Assembly: GCA_006503475.1 (NCBI GenBank)
Contig: RSEH01000208.1
Span: 23,197 to 87,196, forward strand
Origin: Stentor roeselii
Taxonomy: Eukaryota; Ciliophora; Heterotrichea; Heterotrichida; Stentoridae
Direction: 5' to 3'
DNA: 64,000 nt
Below the pieces are notes generated by a model. That model worked only from the letters and a program-made list of their open reading frames with translations. It made no database searches and had not been told where the DNA came from. The position numbers were made by a program, and so were the translations under genes. This document shows positions 26,973 to 37,706 of the stretch, piece after piece (positions within the stretch are counted from its first letter, which is position 1; each line of letters begins with the position of its first letter).

Positions 26973-27630
26973 AGGTTTATGGATATTTATGGTTTTGATT
27001 ATTTTAGGAGATGTTTTTTATGAATAGAGATAATTATTTTTTTTGGTGAATTATGCAAATATTTTTTGTGAATCGATATCAAGTTTATTGGCCAAAGTAT
27101 ATTTATCTTTTAATAATTATACATGAAATTACTCAACTATAAAAATAACTTCTACCACGTATAATTAAATTAATTGCATCAAAAGTTATAAATAATATTT
27201 CTCACTAGTGATTATGGTAATTATTCAAGCAAGACTTAAGCAATTAACTTTTATAGTTCCTATGCTATGGTTATTATCTTTTGAAATCATTAAATTGAAT
27301 ATATTACTGAAGAAAAATAAATTCTAATAAGTCGATTGGCCTCTCAAAAAATCAGAGTCTGATTATTATAAAAGGGTTAACTTGATTAAATATTAATTTG
27401 AAACAATTCTCCAACAATTCAACAAGTTCCAATTCGGCTAATTTAGGGTAATTTTCCGAAAATTAAGTATCTAATGATTAGTTACATTAGTATAACAAAA
27501 TCCAAATCTCAATAATTACTGTTTAAAATAATCGTTATTAAAAATTATCAGAAAGACAATCGATTCCTAACTTTTCCTCTCTTATCCTTGTCAGAAAGCT
27601 TCAAAAAACCCTCCATCTAAAATAATATAA
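26973..27630. other. Intergenic, no gene seen
   Basis: 658 bp, very A/T-rich with scattered TTATAAATAA and AATTAATTG-type motifs. No coding, RNA or repeat structure was recognised. AATATAA directly precedes the ATG at 27631. Confidence 0.6.
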
Positions 27631-30600
27631 ATGGAGCATATGAAGGACCCATATTCCGCATACATCGAACTTCTTTCCTCAGCGTTTGAAAAAATATGCA
27701 AAGCTTTGAGCACTCGAAAGAACAAAGAAACCCGCGACATGTGTTCATCAGCATTAGAAGTGATAAAAAACGACCACAGTCTTGACGCAAACAAATATTT
27801 CCCAATCTTCAAAGAAGCGCTCGACTCAAAACTAACAAAAGTTCTAGAAACCACTCTTTACTACATCCAAAAGTTAATATCCCACGGTTTCCTAACCGGA
27901 AACTGCGAAGACACGTGCAGCTACCCAGAGTCTCCTTCCCTTTCATCCCAGCGTCACCCCCGCAAGATGATAGACGGCATCGTAGAGAGTGTTTGCAAAT
28001 GTGTTCAAGAGACTGACGACAACGTCCAACTTCAAGTGATTAAAACTCTTTTAACAACAATCACGAGCTTCAACTGCGAAGTTCACGACAGGACCTTGCT
28101 GGAGGCCTTCCGCGCTTGTTACCACATTCACATCACTTCAAAGAACCTTGTCAACCAGACGACGGCCAAGGCGACTTTGACTCAAATGATGCATTACGTG
28201 TTTCAAAGAATGGAAAATAACTCAATTGCTATCAGTGAAGACCCAATCAACGCGATGGTTAAAACTGTTGTGAAAGGACTTGTGGATGACGTGGTTCTTT
28301 TTCAGGAAAAACCGGATGATGCACCTTTGAGGACTGTTCCTTATCTTCTAGACCCTGATGATGGTAACTATCAAACTGTTCCTCTTGTTTTTTGCAATAA
28401 TGATGAAGGATTCGTCAGTGGAAAGTTCGGATGGTGCGCAGTTTGTAGAAAATCTGCTGAATTTTACTGTCTTGAGACAAGAGACCCTGTTTGTTCTGAG
28501 AACTGCAAAAAAGCGCATTTGAAAAATATTGAACTTGCGGAAAGATGTCTTAGTGGAGATTATAATGATTACTTATTAGATGCTGTTGTGATTTTTAGAT
28601 CTATTTGTAAACTTAGCTTGAAGGAACTTCCTACTTTAATGCCAAGTTTGACTTTCAAGTCAAAAGTACTGAGTCTCGAGCTGATACTTGCAGTGATTGA
28701 TAATCCAGGCCCAGCTTTTAGTTCACGTCGTCAATTTATGGAGATTATTAGAGGGACTTTATGTGAAAGCTTAATCACGAATTCTTTATCGACAGAAAGA
28801 ACGATCTTCGCACTTTCACTTTCAATTTTTGTTTCACTAGTAAACAACTTCAAGGATAGTTTGAAATCGGAGATTGGGGTGTTCATGGAGCATATTTTCA
28901 TTAAAATCTTGGAATCAGAGAACTCTTCATATCATCATAAGCTTCTGGTAGTTGAGGTGTTCTTTAGAATCACTCAAAACCCACGAACGACTTTAGAACT
29001 CTTTTTGAATTATGATTGTGATGTGGAAGAAAAGGATATTTTCGCAAGGATGATCGATATTTTAGGGAAAATCGCTGTTGGGAAGAATAAGTTTGATAAC
29101 ACCCTACAGCCCCAACAAGAGGGGATACTTAAACTCACTGCTCTTGAAACTTTCACAAGTATTGTCACTACTCAGGTCGCGTGGCTGGAAAAACAGATTG
29201 TTTCGAATAAAACGGAAAATCCTGAAGATGATGAGTCTACTAGTGATATTGGAAGTGATACTACTTTGATTGAGTTTGAGAAAAATAAACTGTTGAAGGC
29301 AAGTATTGGTAAGGCTGTTACTAAGTTTAACATAAAACCAGTCATCGGTATCAAGTACCTTGCGGAGTCAGGTCACATAACATCAGGAAACCACAAAGAA
29401 ATCGCATCATTTTTAAAATTCACTCCAGGAATCGACAAGACAATCCTAGGAGAATTCTTCGGTGGTAACAAAGAGCCAAACATATCAATATTCAACGAAT
29501 TTGTTCAACTCTTCCAATTTGAAAACCTTGGAATAGTGGAGGCCATTCGAGAGTTTTTACTTTCTTTTCGACTTCCCGGAGAAGGGCAGGTCGTAGACCG
29601 AATAATGCAGAAGTTCGCAGAGAAGTACTTCAAGGACAACCCGGAGCACTTCGAAGAGGCTGACACAGTTTACGTCCTTTCATTCGCGATTATCATGTTG
29701 CAGACAGACCTTCACAACGATTCAATTCAAAAGAAAATGCCTTTGGCGCAGTTCCAGATAATGAACAGCGGGATAAACAAGGGAAAAGACCTTGACCCTC
29801 ACTATTTAGAAGAAATTTACAACACAGTGAAAAACAACAAGTTCACCTTAGAAGAAGATGAAGAAGCTCGAGAAAAACTTGAAAGTGCAGGCAAGAAAAA
29901 ACAGCAACTTTTTGTAAGAGAATCTGAAAAAATGTTACAAAAAGGACAGAAGTTGATAAAAGAAAGTAAAAGAACCTCGACTTACTACACCGCTCAGCAT
30001 ATTGACCATCTGAAGACCATGCTTGAAGTTCTCTGGCATCCACTTTTAGCTACTTTTTCCATCATCTTAGAAGAAGCAACTGACCCGAAGTTCTGGAAAC
30101 TTAGTCTTCAAGGTTTTTCTTCTTGCATTCGAATCGCTTGTCGATTTTCCATGACTTTGGAACTTGAGATCTTTTTATCATCTCTTGCGAAGTTCACGTC
30201 TTTGATCTATCTGCACAACCAGATCTCTGAGAAAAACATTGAATGTATGAAAGCTCTTCTTGAAGTTGCTAAGTTTGAATCAAATTTCTTGAAAGGCTCA
30301 TGGTTACATATTTTAAGGTGCTTGTCAAAGTTAGACCATCTTCATCTTATCAGCTCTGGAGTTCAGTTTGATGGACCGGTTACTGAAAATGATATCATCA
30401 ACTCGGAAAGTGTTTCTTTGCAAATCACTCCTGCGGAAATTGACTATATTTTTAATATGTCTGCTACTTTAGATAATGATACTATTATTGAATTTGTCAC
30501 AAGGCTTATTGAAGTCTCACAAGATGAACTCTGGGGACCTCATCCAAGAACTTTTTGTTTGCAGGCTTTGGTGAATGTTGCTGATGTCAACATGAACCGT

Positions 30601-32169
30601 ATGAGGTATGTCTGGTCAAGGGTCTGGAAAACTTTAAGAGACCATTTTTCTCAAGCTGGACTTCATAAAAATCAGTTTGTTGCTTCTTTTGCGATTGACT
30701 CTTTGAAACAACTTGCAATAAAATTCTTACAAAAGGAAGAATTAGAAAATTTTCATTTTCAAAAAGATTTTTTACAGCCTTTTGAGGTGATAATGAAAAA
30801 CAGTGAAATTATTTCGATTAAAGAACTAGTTGTTGCTTGTATGAGCACTTTTGTCTTCACTGTAGGACATAATATAAAATCTGGATGGGGAACTATTATC
30901 GAGGTCTTAGTCTGTGCAACTAAAGAACAGTCTCCCTGTATTCATGAGCAGGCATTCGCAGCACTAAAGAAAATCGTCGAGAAATATCTGCAAAAAGTTC
31001 AAGACTTTCACAGTCAAATCACAAATATCTTGATGGTCTTCGCTGAAGGCAACCTGGAAAGTGTCGCATTTAAAAGTCTTGAAGTGTTAAGCAAAGCAAT
31101 TCTTGAATTTTTACAAATGGAAAAAGGTCCTTGGAAGCCACTTCTTCTAGTCCTCGCCAAGGCGACGAAGGAGCCGCGGCCTGCAGTGAGAGGACCAGCT
31201 CCTTCAGTACTTTACTCTACTCTAAACCAAGGAAAATTCAGTGAAAATCAGTTAAAAGAAGTTTTCAAAGAAATCATCAGTCCTCTCTTCGAAGACTTCA
31301 AAGGTGAGACTGATAAAGACTGGATAAGCAGTACTTTTACGATGAGTCTTTCAGGATTAAGCAGTTTGATCTCAGAAAAATTCGACTTGCTGCAAGATAT
31401 CGTCCCAAGTTTCATTCAGATCATTCAGACCTCAGTTCTTTCAATGAATGAAAATCTTGCAAAAGTCGCTTTGGCAGTTTACAAAGGCTTTATTAGTTTA
31501 AATTACCCGAAACTTTCAAAAGGTCTTTGGGATGTTTTTGTTGTTTCTACAATGAAAGTCGTTGAAAGTGCAACACCTGATGAGCTTTTTCAGGAAATCG
31601 TGAATAATAAACTTCCTTTCGACCCGAGACATATTTCTGATAAGATCTTGATTTTACATCATTTTTTACTCTGCATGAAAGAATTGATTAACTGTGAACT
31701 GGAGAAGGATGTGACTGAAAAGTGCATTAAAATCTTTTACTCGGTTTATGATTTTGCAAGGAAATTCAACTCAAATCACTCGCTGAGGAAAGCGCTTTGG
31801 CATGCTGGGTTCATGGCTGGAAATAAAACCCTTCCTGGGCTTTTCAGGCTGGAAAAAGAAGCTCTTATCATCGTTCTTGAACTTATTCATAAGGGAAATG
31901 AACAGAGCCAGATTTACTTGATTGCGAAAGATTTACTTGCTGATGTCAGTCAAAAGGATAAGTTTTTCAATGAGAGGAAAGAAGAAATTGCCTCTTTAGA
32001 ACAGGTTGTTGCTAAAAATTTACTACCGAATCTTGCTGAAAGGGTTGAAGATGCCATGAAATTCGTTGGCGAGGAAATTGTTGAACTTGTCACTGTCCCT
32101 GACTTGAGCATTCGTGATGAACTCAAAAAACTCTTGAGATGTAGTTTGAAGGTTTTTAAAAATGGGTAA
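27631..32169 (+). CDS. BIG/Sec7-type guanine nucleotide exchange factor for Arf, with an inserted zinc finger
   Basis: A 1,512-residue protein with the BIG1/2-Sec7p layout. The DCB/HUS helical N-terminus spans ~1-480. The Sec7 domain (~565-755) has the catalytic Glu in FRLPGEGQVVDRIM (~650) and the Arf-docking segment AIIMLQTDLHNDSIQ. HDS-type HEAT repeats follow to the end. It activates Arf GTPases at the trans-Golgi/endosomes for coat recruitment. A Cys-rich insert, CAVCRKSAEFYC then CSENCKKAH (~267-290), sits ahead of the HUS box and looks like a HIT/MYND-type zinc finger. It is absent from animal BIGs as far as I recall. GBF1-type GEFs are excluded by the HUS-Sec7-HDS arrangement and length. 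The 5' end is unusually C-rich in codon choice. Confidence 0.95.
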   Translation: MEHMKDPYSAYIELLSSAFEKICKALSTRKNKETRDMCSSALEVIKNDHSLDANKYFPIFKEALDSKLTKVLETTLYYIQKLISHGFLTGNCEDTCSYPESPSLSSQRHPRKMIDGIVESVCKCVQETDDNVQLQVIKTLLTTITSFNCEVHDRTLLEAFRACYHIHITSKNLVNQTTAKATLTQMMHYVFQRMENNSIAISEDPINAMVKTVVKGLVDDVVLFQEKPDDAPLRTVPYLLDPDDGNYQTVPLVFCNNDEGFVSGKFGWCAVCRKSAEFYCLETRDPVCSENCKKAHLKNIELAERCLSGDYNDYLLDAVVIFRSICKLSLKELPTLMPSLTFKSKVLSLELILAVIDNPGPAFSSRRQFMEIIRGTLCESLITNSLSTERTIFALSLSIFVSLVNNFKDSLKSEIGVFMEHIFIKILESENSSYHHKLLVVEVFFRITQNPRTTLELFLNYDCDVEEKDIFARMIDILGKIAVGKNKFDNTLQPQQEGILKLTALETFTSIVTTQVAWLEKQIVSNKTENPEDDESTSDIGSDTTLIEFEKNKLLKASIGKAVTKFNIKPVIGIKYLAESGHITSGNHKEIASFLKFTPGIDKTILGEFFGGNKEPNISIFNEFVQLFQFENLGIVEAIREFLLSFRLPGEGQVVDRIMQKFAEKYFKDNPEHFEEADTVYVLSFAIIMLQTDLHNDSIQKKMPLAQFQIMNSGINKGKDLDPHYLEEIYNTVKNNKFTLEEDEEAREKLESAGKKKQQLFVRESEKMLQKGQKLIKESKRTSTYYTAQHIDHLKTMLEVLWHPLLATFSIILEEATDPKFWKLSLQGFSSCIRIACRFSMTLELEIFLSSLAKFTSLIYLHNQISEKNIECMKALLEVAKFESNFLKGSWLHILRCLSKLDHLHLISSGVQFDGPVTENDIINSESVSLQITPAEIDYIFNMSATLDNDTIIEFVTRLIEVSQDELWGPHPRTFCLQALVNVADVNMNRMRYVWSRVWKTLRDHFSQAGLHKNQFVASFAIDSLKQLAIKFLQKEELENFHFQKDFLQPFEVIMKNSEIISIKELVVACMSTFVFTVGHNIKSGWGTIIEVLVCATKEQSPCIHEQAFAALKKIVEKYLQKVQDFHSQITNILMVFAEGNLESVAFKSLEVLSKAILEFLQMEKGPWKPLLLVLAKATKEPRPAVRGPAPSVLYSTLNQGKFSENQLKEVFKEIISPLFEDFKGETDKDWISSTFTMSLSGLSSLISEKFDLLQDIVPSFIQIIQTSVLSMNENLAKVALAVYKGFISLNYPKLSKGLWDVFVVSTMKVVESATPDELFQEIVNNKLPFDPRHISDKILILHHFLLCMKELINCELEKDVTEKCIKIFYSVYDFARKFNSNHSLRKALWHAGFMAGNKTLPGLFRLEKEALIIVLELIHKGNEQSQIYLIAKDLLADVSQKDKFFNERKEEIASLEQVVAKNLLPNLAERVEDAMKFVGEEIVELVTVPDLSIRDELKKLLRCSLKVFKNG

Positions 32170-32206
32170 TTGTTCGGGGTTAGTTATTTTTATTATATCA
32201 TAGAAT

Positions 32207-32830
32207 ATGAAACATAAACAAAATTGTACGGAAACTGGATTTGATTCGATGAGGATTGAAGTTGACATTGCATCTTACATAACAGACCTCAACAAACTAA
32301 ACAAAAATCCCAAGAAAAAGCAAAGCTCAACAATAATCACCAACCTCAAGCGACAGATCGAGAAAGATTCAAGATTCATCCACCTCCTCTGCAGCAACTC
32401 AAGAAAAAAGCCTTTCAAAACAGAATCCCCAATAAAACGCAATACTTTAAGCATTCCAAACCTAGACTATTCCTCCGAAAGCAGCAGCATGACTCCATTC
32501 CAAAACACAATTCTCCGTACAATGCAAACTCCAATATCCTCCTCAATAACCAAAAACCCTTCCTCATTTTCAACTCACAGTTCAGGTTCAGAAAAGCAAA
32601 AACCACGTAAAACAAACCCAGGACATTTATTCAAATTAACAAAAAAACGAATCTTCAAGAGCATCGACCACTACGAGCCTCTAAGAATAAACCTTACTCA
32701 AAAATTGAAAAAACGTTTACTTCACGGCGAAAATCCTGAATTTAGGATGTTCGACCCTCAAGAAATTATGAACATCACGAATGGGAAGTTCGAGTTGAGT
32801 AAAAGAAAACCTCGGGTGCACAGCTCTTAG
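32207..32830 (+). CDS. Hypothetical basic, Ser/Thr/Lys-rich protein (207 aa)
   Basis: Not recognised. The first ~65 residues are partly helical and basic (YITDLNKLNKNPKKKQSS, LKRQIEKD). Then comes a long disordered Ser/Thr/Pro-rich stretch (~65-140). The C-terminal segment is basic and helix-prone, ending near MFDPQEIMNITNGKFELSKRKPR. There is no membrane segment. It sits in the same orientation between the BIG and TM9SF genes, with 37 and 35 nt spacers. The abrupt shift to C/A-rich codons at ~32280 makes it look like many real genes here. Probably real; function unknown. Confidence 0.7.
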   Translation: MKHKQNCTETGFDSMRIEVDIASYITDLNKLNKNPKKKQSSTIITNLKRQIEKDSRFIHLLCSNSRKKPFKTESPIKRNTLSIPNLDYSSESSSMTPFQNTILRTMQTPISSSITKNPSSFSTHSSGSEKQKPRKTNPGHLFKLTKKRIFKSIDHYEPLRINLTQKLKKRLLHGENPEFRMFDPQEIMNITNGKFELSKRKPRVHSS

Positions 32831-32865
32831 TTTTATTAGTAATTTACTAAGATCCAATATTATAA

Positions 32866-34575
32866 ATGTGGATCCTGCTTTTATTGCCATTCGGTCTTGC
32901 TGATGAGAGGACTCATAAGTACTCCGAAGGGGAAGATGTGGTCCTTTGGTTTAATAAGCTTGTCCCTTTTAATAACCCTCAAGAGTCTTATGCCTATTCC
33001 AACTTACCTCTTTGTAGGGGAAGTAAAGACTTCAAAAAGTACTCCATGGGAATTGGCGAGATCATTGAAGGATATGAACTTGAGGATAGTGGAATTGAAA
33101 TTAAGTTTGAAAGACCTGGATCAGGGCAGTACTTTTGTGAAATTGAAGTTAATAGGGAAGTTAGGGATGCACTTTTTGAAGCTGTTTCTAGGAAGTTTTG
33201 GCTTCAGATGTATTTGGATGACTTGCCCATGTGGTCTGCTTTGGGGGATTATGATGAGGCTACTAATCAGGCTTATTTGTTTACTCATTATACCTTTGCT
33301 ATTTCTTATAAGAAAAATCGAATTATTTCTGCTAAGGCTAATTTTGAAAGACCTGTGAGTTTATCAAAGTCGAGTTCAATACAATTTAGCTATTCAGTTG
33401 TTTGGCACCAGTCAGATACTCCATTTGGTCAGCGTTTCAATAGTTACCTCGACCCAGGTTTCTTCGAAAACAACGTCCACTGGTTTTCAATAATGAATTC
33501 ATTTGTAATGGTCCTTCTTCTATGTCTGCTGGTACTGTTGATAGTTTATCGCACAGTCTCTAAAGATGTTGATCGTTACAATATACAAGAAGTCGAAAAC
33601 GAGTTCGTTGAAACAAAAGGATGGAAACAAGTAGCAGGAGATGCTTTCCGACCACCCCCGTTGCTTCCAATTTTTACATCATTAGTAAGCACTGGCTGGC
33701 ATCTAGCAATAATGACCCTTCTAGGAATATTCACAAGTATCCTCCACCCAATGTACATGGAAAGAGGTTCACTGACCTATTACCTCCTGCTAGAGTACGC
33801 ATTACTCGGAACAGTCGGAGGTTTCCACTGCGGTTCAATATACACAGAATACAAAGGAAAGCGTTGGCCAAGCACAGCCCTTTTAAGTGCCTTCGGTTTC
33901 CCAGCAATAGTAATGTTAACCGGTACAATTCTAAACCTAACAGCATTACTTTACTCATCATCAGCCTCAATTCCAGTTTTCACTATTTTTGAGCTTCTCG
34001 CCCTTTTCAGTTTTATTTACCTTCCTCTCTTCGCACTAGGACTAGTAATCGGTCGAAAGTACCAAATGACCCAGTCATCTCCAGTCCGACTAAATTCAGT
34101 TCAAAGTCCAATCCTAAGAGAAAAAAAATACTACAACAAGCCATCAGTTCTAATGTTATTAGGAGGTATTCTTCCTTTTTCCAGCATATACGTCGAGATT
34201 TATTATATCTTCACGTCTTTTTGGAATTACAAGTTTTATTATGTTTATGGATTCACTTTAATGACTTTTGTGCTTCTTGCTATATCAATTGCATGTGTGG
34301 CTATTGTGGTCACTTATGCCACTTTGAACTCGGAGGACTACAGGTGGCACTGGGTGAGCTTCTTGGCTTCTGCTAGTGTCGGGGCGTATCTTTTTGTTTA
34401 CTCGGTTTATTATTATTTCGTCAAGACTCAGATGACTGGGATCTTTCAGTTCTCTTTTTATTTCGGGTATATTAGTATCATTAGTTTGTATCTCGCACTT
34501 GTTAGTGGCGCTCTTGGGTACTCTGCTTCGGGATTGTTTGTTGGAAGGATTTATTCGAATATCAAGAGGGAGTAG
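32866..34575 (+). CDS. TM9SF (nonaspanin/EMP70) transmembrane protein
   Basis: A 569-residue multipass protein. It has an N-terminal signal peptide (MWILLLLPFGLA) and a lumenal domain (~13-205) with YYFCE-like and HWFSIMNS signatures. Nine membrane spans follow from ~208, including FRPPPLLPIFTSLVSTGWHLAIM, the nonaspanin hallmark block after TM1, and LEYALLGTVGGFHCGSIYTEYKGKRWP. The cytosolic tail GRIYSNIKRE is close to the KxD/E-type Golgi retention/COPI-binding signal of this family. TM9 proteins act in Golgi-endosome sorting and surface delivery of transmembrane proteins, and in adhesion and phagocytosis. It most resembles the TM9SF1/3 type by length. The start follows ATTATAA. Confidence 0.96.
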   Translation: MWILLLLPFGLADERTHKYSEGEDVVLWFNKLVPFNNPQESYAYSNLPLCRGSKDFKKYSMGIGEIIEGYELEDSGIEIKFERPGSGQYFCEIEVNREVRDALFEAVSRKFWLQMYLDDLPMWSALGDYDEATNQAYLFTHYTFAISYKKNRIISAKANFERPVSLSKSSSIQFSYSVVWHQSDTPFGQRFNSYLDPGFFENNVHWFSIMNSFVMVLLLCLLVLLIVYRTVSKDVDRYNIQEVENEFVETKGWKQVAGDAFRPPPLLPIFTSLVSTGWHLAIMTLLGIFTSILHPMYMERGSLTYYLLLEYALLGTVGGFHCGSIYTEYKGKRWPSTALLSAFGFPAIVMLTGTILNLTALLYSSSASIPVFTIFELLALFSFIYLPLFALGLVIGRKYQMTQSSPVRLNSVQSPILREKKYYNKPSVLMLLGGILPFSSIYVEIYYIFTSFWNYKFYYVYGFTLMTFVLLAISIACVAIVVTYATLNSEDYRWHWVSFLASASVGAYLFVYSVYYYFVKTQMTGIFQFSFYFGYISIISLYLALVSGALGYSASGLFVGRIYSNIKRE

Positions 34576-34689
34576 TTAGATACTAATAACTAATTAAGCT
34601 AAAGATGAGTCGAATAGGGTTGATGCTTCGTTTAATAGGTGGAAGTAGTCACTTTGAGGGTTTACCCTTCGAAGCAATCTAAATATCCC

Positions 34690-35373
34690 TTACTGTTCAT
34701 ATTCCTCATAACTTTCATTAACAATCCTCTTAATCGCAATCAAATTTTTCAAAGTGACAGCCAAGTCCTGTGTATTCCCCTCGACCTTACAATTCTCCAA
34801 AGCTTTCTTCAACAAATTTTCCGCCTTCGCGAAATTCCCTTCATGCACAAGACAAAGCGCAAAAAGATTCAACAAAATGCTAGACTCTCCAAATTTAGCA
34901 ATAAGTTCATTAGCGATTCCAGCAGCTTCTTCAAATTCTCCTTTCATAAACAAAGAAAAAGCAAGTAAAAGGCTAAATCCCGCTTCTTCTTCATCTTGAT
35001 TCAAAGCAGCTTTCATTGCTTTTTCAGCGTATTCAGGTCTGCGTATTTTAAGAAGAGCAGCAGCTAAAAACATGATTTTTTCGTAGTTGTCAGGCTTTAT
35101 GTTGTCGATCAACTGACACTCCTGACCAGTGTTAAGCTGCAGAAGGAAGGTCAAAGTTTCACTCAAGGCGTCGTCGTGCACTGAGACTGATGAAAATGAA
35201 TTCAAATGATCTCTAAGTGATTCTAAGTTGTTTAGTGATAATGATGGCTTCTTTCCTAGTTGAACCTGGGCACGGGATATAAGAAGCTCTATTGAATCTG
35301 GCTTCTTTCCTGGAGATTGAAGAAGGGATGAATAGTTACCTGTGAAAAATAAAGAACGAAGCTTTCCTTCCAT
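34690..35373 (-). CDS. COPE: Coatomer epsilon subunit (epsilon-COP)
   Basis: A 227-residue all-helical protein of TPR type. It has an N-terminal LRSLFFTGNYSSLLQ repeat, then IKPDNYEKIMFLAAALLKIRRPEYAEKAMKAA, a central repeat with LLLAFSLFMKGEFEEAAGIANEL, and a C-terminal repeat LFALCLVHEGNFAKAENLLKKALEN followed by TLKNLIAI. The order and the last two motifs fit epsilon-COP, which caps alpha-COP in the COPI cage for retrograde Golgi-ER transport. It is shorter than animal and yeast proteins (~300), with a reduced C-terminus. Another TPR protein cannot be excluded by eye. It converges on TM9SF, whose tail is a COPI-type sorting signal. Spacing between stops is 114 bp. Confidence 0.75.
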   Translation of the reverse strand: MEGKLRSLFFTGNYSSLLQSPGKKPDSIELLISRAQVQLGKKPSLSLNNLESLRDHLNSFSSVSVHDDALSETLTFLLQLNTGQECQLIDNIKPDNYEKIMFLAAALLKIRRPEYAEKAMKAALNQDEEEAGFSLLLAFSLFMKGEFEEAAGIANELIAKFGESSILLNLFALCLVHEGNFAKAENLLKKALENCKVEGNTQDLAVTLKNLIAIKRIVNESYEEYEQ

Positions 35374-36421
35374 TATTTTAATAGATGGAAAAGGTTTTGA
35401 ATTTGGACTTAGCGTTTCTTGGTTTTTTTGGATTTGGGGATTTTTGGGGGTAAGGGATTTTTAGTTGAATTTGAAGTTTTTTTGGGGAAATTTTTGGTTT
35501 GAAATAATTTTTTGCGTTAGACATACGTTATTATATTGGTGGAGATAATTATTTAAAAAAGTTTTGTTTAGTTTTATTTGATATCTTGGGCTTCTTCATG
35601 AATTAATTTAGGATTAGGTTTTGTTTCCTTGAATGAAAATCCGAATTTTATGAAGTTTAACTATTCTAGAAATTAATAGTGAAAATTTACCTTGACAAAA
35701 AAGCGAAGAATATCCTTAACTTGGTTCTAAATCGATTTAAATCAATCCAGCGATTTAAGTTATTGTAATTTACTATTGATAAAATATGTTTTGATATTTG
35801 TAATGATGAAAGATAAATTATTGTTTGATTGTTACTTTAGGAATATTAAACTTCAAAAAAGGATATAGAGTTTCATATCAGGGATAAATTCTTGTCTCTT
35901 TGTGCTTGAGGGCCGTGTTTCTAAGTCAATTGAAGTCTTTATCATGAATAAGCAGATTTTTCATAAAACGCCTTTCGACTTCTTGAGACCAGAAAAAATT
36001 AAAGAAAATCTACAACCATTTTCCTATTCAAGTTAGACTCCAAAAAAATCCAATTCTGCCTTGTTCATCGAAAAAATCATTCTATTCAATTTTAAGTATT
36101 CGAAAAGTATCAATTTCTAAATTTTTATTGTTTATATCATCGAATTCCAATTTTTCATCCCTGAATTCATTAGGTACTCCATTTCAGTAAAAATTTGATT
36201 TCTTACCCTTAAGAAGGTCTAAAGATAATCTATCCCTCTAAGAATATCAGAAACTTAATCTAAATCAATTTATCCTCTTTCCCGAGACTGAAGATCGTCA
36301 TTCTTGGTAGTTCAACCAGAGTTTGTGGCGCCGAAATTTTAGGCAATTCAAAGTTTTCTAGTTCTTTAAACTGTATTTCTTCTTGAACAAAACCTTCCAG
36401 ATGATGAAAGATACAAGTTAG
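35374..36421. other. Intergenic ~1 kb, no supportable gene
   Basis: G/T-rich next to the COPE start (C/A-rich on the gene strand). A 30-codon ORF begins at 35944 (MNKQIFHKTPF...), too short and without motif to call. Near 36289 one frame reads LKIVILGSSTRVCGAEIL, reminiscent of a small-GTPase P-loop but lacking GK[ST] and with no continuation. Confidence 0.5.
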
Positions 36422-36760
36422 CTATATGTTTGTTACTTTTAGCTCTTTGAACTCTCTCTGCCTCTTAGTAATCATTGAGAGTTCTTTATGAAGCTTTCGA
36501 TGATTGGACAGTTGACTACTTTGCCTGAACTTCTTGCCACATAAGGGCTCTGGGCATGTATAAGGCTTGACCTTGGTGTGAGTGTATCGATGTTCTTGCA
36601 AGTTTTGCTTGGATGACAAACATTTCCCACATAATCTGCATCTAAATCGCTTGTGCTTACTGTGGCTTGATTCTAAGTGGCGACTGAGGTTGTACTTGCT
36701 TGAGTAAATTTTATTGCAATTCGGATAACTACACTTGTATAAAGCTGGTTTTTCTGACAT
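36422..36760 (-). CDS. Three-finger C2H2 zinc-finger protein
   Basis: A 112-residue protein consisting almost only of three classical C2H2 fingers: YKCSYPNCNKIYSSKYNLSRH, FRCRLCGKCLSSKQNLQEH and YTCPEPLCGKKFRQSSQLSNH, each closing with a second His. Linkers are of the KHKR and TKVKPY type. Fingers 1 and 3 use the C-x4-C spacing of TFIIIA-like fingers; finger 2 uses C-x2-C. The tail (TKRQREFKELKV) is basic. This suggests a DNA- or RNA-binding protein, possibly TFIIIA/YY1-like, but three fingers are too few to name it. It is isolated by ~1 kb of non-coding sequence on both sides. Confidence 0.88.
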   Translation of the reverse strand: MSEKPALYKCSYPNCNKIYSSKYNLSRHLESSHSKHKRFRCRLCGKCLSSKQNLQEHRYTHTKVKPYTCPEPLCGKKFRQSSQLSNHRKLHKELSMITKRQREFKELKVTNI

Positions 36761-37706
36761 TTGCGGCTAACTGGTTTATATGATTATCTCACTAGAAATG
36801 CAAGAGATAACCAGTGAGATGGCTCTAAATTACTACTAAGCTGAGGTTTGGAATGGCTTTATCGTTATTACCAAGTTTCTAAAAATTTGTATTAGTTTTT
36901 TTGAATGGAAAAAGAATTTTTTTGTGGTCTATAAATTAGAGAGGTTTATTAGGACATCTTTTACAAAAATTGATTTTTTTTGAGTTTGATGATTAATTGA
37001 ATCTTGCTTATTCGGATATAAATAAAACCAGGTCTTAACTAATAGTTCTTAGAGGGATTTCTAATGAGTACAACAATTTGATGAGATTTGTAGAATTTTG
37101 AAAGTTACATGTAAACTCTTATTTAGCATATTTTGTATAAAAATGCTTTATTACTATTTTTTAAGTTTAAAAACATCTAAATAAACCCAAGTTAAAACAA
37201 TAATTTTAATCAAGGCTTTATTATAAGTGCTCTCCCTAACTAGGACTTTATTAAGCTTTCAAATCTTTTAAATTTACAAAAACTTAGTTAAATTAGCCAA
37301 AATTACTCGTTTAAACCAACTTGCCGCATATAAAATCAACTTGACATCAATTCCCCAAGATTAAAACGCTTAAAATTTATTTTTTTTAATTAGTTAATTG
37401 CAAACCCAGAATCAAAAACAAACAAAATCATTTAAATTCTTAATTAAGAAATAGAGAAATGTTAAATGCAGAGTCAATTACTTCAAAAGTATGAATTTCT
37501 TAAGGATTTTATTAATTTTGAAAAATTACCCACTTTCAATTCTTCCATTTGTTTAAATATGAACCTAAGATGAAGTCTTTTCATCAACTAAATAATTTTA
37601 CGCTCAACTAATTGATTTTATTCTAATCCCAATTTTTTTTTACTTTTCCCGGCACGTTTTATTCAAATAATCTTTGATCGAAATAACCTAATCAATACAG
37701 TTTTAA
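36761..37706. other. Intergenic ~0.95 kb, no gene seen
   Basis: Very A/T-rich. No ORF above ~40 codons, no repeat, and no intron-like element joining short ORFs was found. It contains the promoter of the zinc-finger gene (minus) and the 3' end of the coiled-coil gene (minus). Confidence 0.6.

Noticed and set aside
33621-33992. 123-codon plus-strand ORF inside the TM9SF gene
   Set aside because: Out-of-frame shadow of a well-identified membrane protein.
35944-36036. 30-codon ORF (MNKQIFHKTPF...)
   Set aside because: Too short, no homology recognised, no intron-like element leading to a further exon.
36280-36340. P-loop-like phrase LKIVILGSSTRVCGAE
   Set aside because: Lacks the GK[ST] and no other GTPase motif follows, so it is not reported as a pseudogene.
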